Positions 57,315 to 64,000 of a stretch of 64,000 bases of DNA are shown here, in pieces. Every line of letters begins with the position of its first letter. Within the stretch, counting starts at the first letter, position 1. Origin of the DNA: Aldrovandia affinis (taxonomy: Eukaryota > Chordata > Actinopteri > Notacanthiformes > Halosauridae); contig JAINUG010000309.1 in assembly GCA_029706075.1 (NCBI GenBank), positions 400,001 through 464,000 of the forward strand, written 5' to 3'. A program made the position numbers and the translations under genes. The notes beneath the pieces were generated by a model. That model worked only from the letters and a program-made list of their open reading frames with translations, did no database searches and had not been told where the DNA came from.

Positions 57315-57600
57315 GCATGGCCATCACCACTGTGTACATGTTTAATACTGCTTTTTGTCATATGTATCCTTGTTTAAAACGTCCTCAAACAAACAAACAC
57401 TTTTTTTTTTTATACTAACCCTTTCCTTCCCTGTGTTACAGGAACGGTGTGCAGCTGTATTCGCCCCATGTATTGTATTGTTCTTGCGCGAACTATGATT
57501 GATCTCACAATGTATTAATGCACATCTTGTAAGTCGCTCTGGATAAGAGCGTCTGCTAAATGCTTCAAATGTAAATGTAAATGTAAGATGAAAGTTGCTG
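57315..57600 (+). mobile_element. L2 LINE 3' untranslated end
   Basis: CATCACCACTGTGTACATGT, CCTTTCCTTCCCTGTGTTAC and the tail AAGTCGCTCTGGATAAGAGC. The coding part is missing. Confidence 0.85.
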
Positions 57601-57611
57601 TGATCTAAACC

Positions 57612-57700
57612 AGTAGTGGTTCTGTGTGTCTCAGTAGGTAGAGCGTGGTTCTGTGTGGCTCAGTAGGTAGAGCGTGGTTCTGTGTGTCTCAGTAGGTAGA
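57612..57700 (+). repeat. 29-bp satellite, 2-3 units joined to SINE A
   Basis: Two to three units (CTCAGTAGGTAGAGCGTGG) precede and run into the SINE head CTCAGTAGGTAGAGCACAG. This is the shortest array of the family in the window. Confidence 0.9.
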
Positions 57701-57835
57701 GCACAGCGTTAGCAACGCTTAGATTGTGGGTTCAATCCCCACTGGGGCCACATATACTGAAAAATGTATGCATTCACTACTGTAAGTCGCTTTGGATAAA
57801 AGCGTCTGCTAAATGGCATATATTATTATATTACA
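57680..57835 (+). mobile_element. tRNA-derived SINE (family A), full length
   Basis: A-box region TCTCAGTAGGTAGAGCACAG, B-box GTGGGTTCAATCCCC, AAAATGTATGCATTCACTAC and tail GTCTGCTAAATGGCATATAT. Confidence 0.9.
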
Positions 57836-58720
57836 CAGTTGCTAAAAACAACGACTGTTATGCTAATAGATGGGCACTGGGGGGTCCGTCTATTTACTGC
57901 GCTGCTCTCAGCTCCGCTCTTATTCATCCTGTGATACATATTGAATCCATGAGCTTCCCATTGTCCGCTGTCTCCCACAAAAATACACGAATGGGACAGT
58001 GTATACTACATACACAGCCAGAGACATCGTTCATCGCGTGCGTATTTTGATATAAAACGGACAGTTGTAGTAAACAGGTGATCATGAATCATGCCAATTG
58101 AGGGTCTGTTGTCAAAACAGAGGCGTCGGACCTGCGAACTCTTCGTACACATTCTCAAAGTGCAGACGCTCAAACGCGTAAAATAGTGAGGCCAGAAGCG
58201 AACTGTCTGCAATGACAGTGTTGGTCTGTGTGTTGGTTCTTAGCGCAGCACAAGTTTGCGAAGTGTGACTGCAATTAACACGTTGCTGCAGACTCAGTCC
58301 ATTGAGAAATCGTCCCAATATGTCAAGTGGTGTTAAATGTTGAAATGGAAACTTTACTGTGACTCAGAATCTACATGACAACTAAATCTATACCCATACG
58401 TGCTCACTGCCAGTGATACATTTTTAAATGATTCCATCTTTCATATTCTGCGCTGTAAGGACGTCTCATTAGACCTTCATTTGGCTCCAAGAAAATCGAC
58501 AAACGAGTGCCACTTGGGTAGGCTACCACAAAGCAACGTATTGGACGGGGCAAATTACTCTATCAATTTAAAACAATCCACTGGACTATATGAGAGGCTC
58601 ATTATATCTCGAGTCACGTTGAATTTGAATTGTAATTCAAAACGTTTGCAGCGATTGCCGTCCTATTGCGTGGCACGTCATGCTGCTTATTGATATTATT
58701 ATATGTATATGTATTTATAT
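57836..58720. other. Low-repeat block, no gene seen
   Basis: Non-repetitive sequence with short frames and no recognised element. Confidence 0.35.
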
Positions 58721-58724
58721 ATTT

Positions 58725-58915
58725 TCAGTTTACATTTACATTTTTACATTTTAAGCATTTAGCAGACGCTCTTATCCAGAGCGACTTACAAGATGTGCAT
58801 TAGTACATGGTAGGAACAATCATAGTTAGCGTACGAGATCAGTGCAGGAATACAGCAATAGACATAATTGCAGGCATCAGCATACCACACCTGTAACACC
58901 TGTAACACCAGGAAG
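58725..58915 (-). mobile_element. L2 LINE 3' end fragment
   Basis: The minus strand reads ATTGCTGTATTCCTGCACTG and TTGTAAGTCGCTCTGGATAA, then AGAGCGTCTGCTAAATGC. Confidence 0.85.
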
Positions 58916-59054
58916 GAAAAAGTTTGATGAGGGAAATGCGCTGGGAACTCTTTACGCACCAGTTGGGGCTTGCAAAAGATTTGCATTTAACCGAAAGCGA
59001 ATTTTAGGGCTGATGAGAGGAGATGTTTATTTATTCCCTCCCTCCTGGCCTCTC

Positions 59055-59230
59055 CACTGTGTATCTGATGTGTGGTGAGTTTGTACTGGTGCACTATGGC
59101 TGCCGTCGCGTTCACCCAGGTGGGTGCTGCACATTGGTGCTGGTTGAGGTGAGCTGACCCCCCTATGGTTGTAAAGCGCTTTGAGTTCCCTGGAAAAAAA
59201 GGCGCTATATAAATCCAATATTAATTCATT
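59055..59230 (+). mobile_element. Retroposon 3' end (GGCGCTATATAAAT type)
   Basis: TGTAAAGCGCTTTGAGTTCC and AAAAAGGCGCTATATAAATC form the common fish retroposon terminal motif. The clade is not determined. Confidence 0.6.
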
Positions 59231-59400
59231 TGGATTTAAGACAGATGTAGTGTTGCTTGTAAAAAGCGGGTGAACAGTGTACCTGATTCATAAACGTCAC
59301 AGGTAGAGCTGATAGGTGTTCATCTACACTCTCATTCTGACGTCCCGGAGATGTAGGCCTATCGCAAATGAGCAAACGCAACAGAACATACACGTATTCC

Positions 59401-59500
59401 ATATTAATGAGCGTACCGACGTCACATATTAATGAGCGTACTGACGTCACATATTAATGAGCGTACTGACGTCACATATTAATGAGCGCACTGACGTCTC
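59401..59500. repeat. 25-bp x 4 array carrying CRE motifs
   Basis: Four exact-length units: ATATTAATGAGCGTAC, then TGACGTCAC in units 2 and 3, CGACGTCAC in unit 1 and TGACGTCTC in unit 4. Perfect TGACGTCA sites are at 59442-59449 and 59467-59474. It lies about 2.5 kb upstream of the TATA box of the NPAS4-type gene. Confidence 0.9.
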
Positions 59501-59884
59501 AGAGAGGTGTGCGTACTTACTGGGCCACTCCCACCAAAACATAACGATAACGATAACAATAAGAAATTATAATAAAAAGGTAAAAAATAATGTTATAAAT
59601 CTCCTGGTCTCCTTCGCTCTGGATAAGAGCGTCTGTGAAATGCTTAAAATGTAAATGTAAAATGGCTGGTGTTTACTATAAATAAACTATAAATAAAATC
59701 GAGCTAGACCGATAATGGCAAATGTCGTGTCAGTCTCCCCCAGACAGAGTTTTAGATCTTTTCTCCACAGATGCATGTTGGGTCGTGGACCCACACCCTC
59801 CTGTTGCTTCTCCGGTGGACCAGATAGTAGCAAGAGCAGTAATAATAATAATAAAACATTGTATTTATAATAACATTTTAATTC

Positions 59885-60112
59885 TGGCAGGGCTGGCAGT
59901 GTAATGTAATGGTTAGGGAACTGGGCTTGTAACTCAGAGGTTGCAGGTTCAATTCCCAGGTGGAGCACTGCTGTTGTACCCTTGAGCTAAAGGTACTTAA
60001 CCTGAATTGCTTCAGTAAAATATCCAGCTGTATAAATGGATTGTATGTAAAAGAAATGTAAACTGTGTAAGTCGCTCTGGATAAGAGCGTCTGCTAAATG
60101 CCTAAAATGTAT
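59885..60112 (+). mobile_element. tRNA-derived SINE (family D), full length
   Basis: GGTTAGGGAACTGGGCTTGT, B-box GCAGGTTCAATTCCC, TTGTACCCTTGAGCTAAAGG, CAGTAAAATATCCAGCTGTA and tail AAGTCGCTCTGGATAAGAGC. Confidence 0.9.
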
Positions 60113-60149
60113 TCCCAAAGTAGTATTCTCAAAGTAGTATCACTTGAGA

Positions 60150-60330
60150 ATGCATTTTACATTACATTTAAGCCTTTAGCAGACCCTCTTATCCAGATTG
60201 ACTGGTAATACATGGTAGGAACAATCATTGTTCGCACAAGAGATCAGTGCAGTAATACAGTGATAGACATCATTGTTGGCAGCTGCACACCGCACCTGTA
60301 ACACTGGGAAAGAAAAGGTGAGTAGATGTA
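60150..60330 (-). mobile_element. L2 LINE 3' end fragment
   Basis: The minus strand includes CTTTTCTTTCCCAGTGTTAC, CACTGTATTACTGCACTGAT and TCTGGATAAGAGGGTCTGC. Confidence 0.8.
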
Positions 60331-60359
60331 TTATTATTATTATTTTTAGACAGTATTAA

Positions 60360-61620
60360 ACAAACTGTCATCCCTGTGCACACGCCCTCAGGACGTGTTC
60401 CTCGGTGTCTGGCCGACCGCACCCGGAGCCCCGTGGAGTCCCCAGGGGGCCCCTGCCTGTCAGCAGCCCGTCTCTGATGAGCGCTGTCAGGGGTCCGCAG
60501 GGAGGCGTCTGGGGCCCTCACAGTCAAGTTTGTCCGGAGAGAGGTCTGGCGTCGGGCGGCCAGGCTGGCCCGGCCCATCTCGGCGGACTGTCAACACTGA
60601 GGCGGAACGAGGGACGAGTTGTCGAAGACGGAGACACGATCTGGGGTCTGTGTTCTCCCTTGGATCAAAACCCTGGCTGTACCGGGGCTTTGTCTCAGAC
60701 GAGGCAGGCACGGGGAGACATGACCGGCCGATCGCGGGTCTGTTTCACGGTAAACGCTCTTCGACAGTGACACGCCAGAGTGGATTGCAGCACAACTAGG
60801 CGACCGGATAGTTGAGTGCAAACGAATAAAAACGAAAAACTGAGTAGCCTACCACACCTTTTAGTGTCGTCATTTCTTATGTTTGTTTACAATGTGAGAT
60901 CTTAAAAATACATTTTATTACGATTATTATAAGATATCGCTGCTGCGTTTGGAAGGGGATGTGTCCTAGTACCCAGCTTTTGAAGTTTGTATTTGCGGAT
61001 TTTAATCTAGAGGAGGATATGTATGGGTGTTCTGCACCGTAAGTAGGCTATTTAGTGGGTTTGGGGAAAACCATTAAACTTTGAGAACGCTCCGTATCAA
61101 TGTGTCCTCCTCGGCTAGCTGTCAATGCGGTTTACAAACTAGTTGCAGTGAAGGTAATTTGCCGAAAGTCAGGCTCAGCATTCAAGAGGCCTTCAAAGAC
61201 TCAGTCCACATCCTCTGCTTCTCCCAAAAGAGCTTTGCTTTCAACCTTAAAACTGAGGTTTTTTTAGGCGAACTGCTGTTCTGTGACCTGAACCCCTCCC
61301 ACGACACCGGGCACATTAGCCGCAGTAAGCCTGCATATTAGCTTTCGAGACCTGGGATTGTCTTTTCTAAACCGAGAGGGGAATTAGAAAGCCACTCTGC
61401 CGCAGAAAGTCTCCCTGGTATGGGGACGTTGCGGCTGACCTCTCGGTCGAAGGCCAGGCGGGGTGGGGGGAGCGGGCAGTGGACTCACTTCCTGTGTGCG
61501 ACCCCCGGGCGCTGGGTGGGGCAGCCTCTGTGGGCCGGAGCACTCAACACCGACGCTAATGTGCTAACGTAGCCTCGATAGGAGCAGCCTGGTGACAGAC
61601 ACAGAGTGAACTGCGCGGCC
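60360..61620. other. GC-rich then AT-rich unique block, no gene called
   Basis: 60380-60800 is GC- and CpG-rich and lacks repeats. Open frames exist on both strands but none shows a domain or flanking splice pattern I trust. It could be a CpG-island promoter or exon of an unrecognised gene. Confidence 0.3.
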
Positions 61621-61624
61621 AGGG

Positions 61625-61665
61625 GGAGAGAGAGAGAGAGAGAGAGAAAGAGGAGGAGAGAGGGA

Positions 61666-61722
<57 letters not shown>

Positions 61723-61828
61723 CGAGAGAGAGAGAGAGAGAAAGAGAGAGGGAGGGAGAGAGGAGAGAGAGAGAGAGAGAGAGAGGGGGAGAGAGAGGGA
61801 GGGAGAGAGAGAGGGAGAGAGAGAGCGC
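61625..61828. repeat. (GA)n tract
   Basis: About 200 bp of nearly pure GA repeat with GGGA interruptions. Confidence 0.95.
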
Positions 61829-61884
61829 ACTCATCACTGCTCCTTACAGACTCGGACCAACCCAAGTTCACACGTCACTACAAA

Positions 61885-61978
61885 CTATGATTGATCTTAC
61901 CATGTATTTATGCACATCTTGTAAGTCGCTCTGGACAAGAGCGTCTGCTAAATGCCTAAAATGTAAAATGTAATGATG
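61885..61978 (+). mobile_element. L2 LINE tail
   Basis: CTATGATTGATCTTACCATG and TTGTAAGTCGCTCTGGACAA, followed directly by another, longer L2 copy. Confidence 0.8.
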
Positions 61979-61979
61979 T

Positions 61980-62562
61980 TATCAAGCGGCTAGAGGAACT
62001 GCTCCCCCTTACCTCCAGTCACTCATCACTCCCTACACCCCAGCCAGACCCCTCCACTCCGCCTCCTCTGGCAAACTGGCTGCCCCATCCCTCCGGGCGC
62101 CCGGCAGCCGCTCCTCGCGGTCTCGTCTCTTCTCTGTCCTGGTCCCTCGCTGGTGGAACAACCTTCCGCAATTGGTCGGGACTGCGGAATCACTTGCCAT
62201 CTTCCGAGACTCAAAACCCACCTCGTCAGACTCCACTACCACTGATTCTATACACTTAACTAAATGTCATCACCACTGCTTACATGTTTAACACTGCTTT
62301 TCGTAAATGTATCCTTGTTTAAAACTTTCTCAGAAAAAATAAAAACTTTAAAAAAAAATATATATATATATATATTTTTTTTTACTAACCTTTTCCTTCC
62401 CGGTGTTACAGGTACGGTGTGCAGGTGCCAGCAATGATGTCTATCGCTGTATTACTGCACTGATCTCTTGTGTGAACTATGATTGATCTTATCATGTATT
62501 ACTGCACATCTTGTAAGTCGCTCTGGATAAGAGCATCTCATAAATGCCTAAAATGTAAAATG
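61980..62562 (+). mobile_element. L2-clade LINE, 3' end
   Basis: Decayed ORF2 C-terminus in plus orientation (YTPARPLHSASSGKL-type and WWNNLPQLVGTAESLAIF-type segments with frame breaks). The 3' untranslated part follows with CTTTTCCTTCCCGGTGTTAC and the tail GTCGCTCTGGATAAGAGCAT. Confidence 0.85.
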
Positions 62563-62790
62563 GACCCTGGGCCGGCGAGAAGAGGATGGGCTCCCCCTCT
62601 TGGTTCTGGTTCCTCCTGAAGGTTTCATCCCATTTGTTCCACCAAAGCAGGAGTTTTCCCTTGCCACTGTTACCCTTGGCTTGCCTTTTTGGGGGTTCAG
62701 ACCAAGGTCTGCTGTAAAGGGAATCGAGACAAATGTTTTGCAAAATGCGCTGTACAAATAAAGTTTGATTTGATTGATTAACAATCATGA
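62563..62790 (+). mobile_element. LINE 3' end, same family as 9425-11340
   Basis: GAAGAGGATGGGCTCCCCCT, GGAGTTTTCCCTTGCCACTG and GCGCTGTACAAATAAAGTTT followed by GATTTGATTGATT. These match the reverse complement of 9690-9870. Confidence 0.85.
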
Positions 62791-62835
62791 TCCTCCAGTT
62801 TCCTTCGGCTCTAGATGGTTTGTGAGGGAACATCA

Positions 62836-62972
62836 GGGGTCGTATGTACGAGTAGGAGTGCTGATCTAGGATCAGTCCAGCCTTTTAGCTCATAATGGAT
62901 ATGGTTAGGATATGGACAGGGGGAAACCTGATCCTAGATCAGCACTCCTACTCTTTGTACATACGGGCCCTG
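62836..62972. mobile_element. Fold-back MITE
   Basis: Left arm GAGTAGGAGTGCTGATCTAG then GATCAG; right arm CTGATCCTAGATCAGCACTC then CTACTC. With the outer GTATGTAC/GTACATAC the arms are about 40 bp long around a 50-bp centre. No coding capacity. Superfamily not assigned. Confidence 0.85.
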
Positions 62973-62984
62973 GCTTCAAGTTTC

Positions 62985-63240
62985 AAGTTTCAAGTTTTAT
63001 TGTCAAATCACAGATTATACAAGTATAACACGGTGAATGAAATTCTTGTGTCAGAAAACACCCGACAGCAAACAGCGGTAGAGACTATATATTTTAACTA
63101 TAAGTAGACATAAATAAAATAGCTAAAAATGGTGCAGAATTTAAACTATAACTATACATTAAACATAAGTAAAAAATTAAAGCTAAAAAACAGTGCAAGA
63201 GTTAACCTATGCAACAGATTTAAACTGAGCAAGTGAGTAC
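62985..63240 (+). mobile_element. Retroposon end with (CAAGTTT)n and TTATTGTCAAATCACA
   Basis: Three CAAGTTT units, then TTTTATTGTCAAATCACAG and GTGAATGAAATTCTTGTG, a common fish retroposon 3' terminal motif (here probably read from its complement). The AT-rich remainder to about 63240 is uncertain. Confidence 0.5.
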
Positions 63241-63639
63241 CAATTATAGTATAGACTGTGCAAAATACAAAATAACTGGGAAAAATACAATATACAGAAT
63301 AGTGCAAGTTGGATATGAATGTGCAAATTACAAAACAATTGTCATAATATTCCTGTTTATTCACAGATTTGAGCTGAAACACGTACGCTCGATGATCTCT
63401 GGGAGTGTGCGTCTCCTTTGAAGGCAGAGGCTGGAGTGTTTTTTTGGAGCACTTGAGTCTCTCGGCGTTCCCCCCTCGGTGGGTCGACGCCTCGGCCATC
63501 AGGCTGGGACAGGAGCGGAGAGGTGTGGGAGGCCTTCACTTACATTCACCACTTAACCTCTGACCTTTGACCTCTAACCTCTGTGACCGTCGCCACTCAG
63601 CATTCACCACGGCCCAACAGAGTCACTGTGAGCCCAACG

Positions 63640-64000
63640 GTCTCTGTCTCTGTCCTGACCCCTCGATGGTGGGACGATCTTCTGCACTCGGTCAGGACCG
63701 CAGAATCACTGGCCATCTTCCGCAAGAGACTCAAATCCCCCTTTTCAGACTCCACTACCACTGACTCTGTACATTTAACTAATTGTGCTTAATACTGCTT
63801 CTTGTAATATGTAACCTTGCTTAAAACTTTCTCAAAAAAACGAACAAAAAATAAATCTACTAACCTTTTCCTTCCCAGTGTTACAGGTACGGTATGCAGT
63901 TGCCAACAATGATGTCCATCGCTGTATTACTGCACTGATCTCTTGCGCGAACAATTATTGATCTTACCATGTATTATGAAGTGCACCCTGAAGACTCACC
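63640..64000 (+). mobile_element. L2-clade LINE, 3' end, running off the window
   Basis: The plus strand encodes PRWWDDLLHSVRTAESLAIF and RKRLKSPFS, then LFRLHYH-like sequence. The 3' untranslated part includes CTTTTCCTTCCCAGTGTTAC. Confidence 0.85.

Noticed and set aside
60395-60799. A GC-rich 134-residue open frame as a gene
   Set aside because: Several overlapping frames are open on both strands, as expected in GC-rich DNA; there is no domain or start context to choose one.
61081-61341. An 86-residue open frame
   Set aside because: No domain, no splice context and no homologous pattern that I recognise.

Overview
This window is nuclear DNA from a ray-finned fish, almost certainly a teleost. 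The evidence is two multi-exon genes with vertebrate GT-AG introns, several tRNA-derived SINE families, fragments of L2-clade LINEs with the fish-type tail (AAGTCGCTCTGGATAAGAGC), hAT-like DNA transposons, a solo LTR, and very heavy micro- and minisatellite content. The species cannot be fixed from the sequence; the UnaL2-like tail is known from eels but is shared by many teleosts.

Layout. 1-2335 is a 29-bp satellite that runs off the left edge. About 2.3-40 kb has no gene I can support. It holds retroposon debris, two arrays of one 37-bp minisatellite (19.4-19.9 kb and 26.0-27.4 kb), other tandem repeats, a hAT-like MITE with a solo LTR nested in it (3.8-4.9 kb), a 1.1-kb hAT element with intact ends and target duplication (39.07-40.17 kb), and low-repeat blocks that could be conserved non-coding elements. 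40.87-47.06 kb is rrp36 (minus strand), a nucleolar rRNA-processing factor, with a candidate 5' noncoding exon and a CRE-containing promoter. 47.66-56.9 kb is a bHLH-PAS gene of the NPAS4 family (minus strand, 9 coding exons), probably npas4l (cloche-type), with a TATA promoter. 56.9-64 kb is upstream flank: L2 and SINE copies, a 4 x 25-bp array carrying CRE motifs, a GC-rich block and a fold-back MITE.

Three patterns stand out. First, in both genes minisatellites sit on splice junctions, so that copies of the native donor or acceptor are repeated into the intron (npas4l exons 2, 3 and 7; rrp36 exons 5 and 6). Second, the 29-bp satellite is the amplified 5' head (A-box) of a tRNA-derived SINE, seen here at several stages from about 3 to about 80 copies. 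Third, both genes have intact splice sites but carry single-base frame breaks, four of the five in G/C homopolymers, which points to sequence error rather than gene death.

The genes do not form an operon or an obvious pathway. rrp36 is a housekeeping ribosome-biogenesis gene; the NPAS4-type gene encodes a transcription factor. They lie head to tail on the same strand about 1.5-2.5 kb apart.
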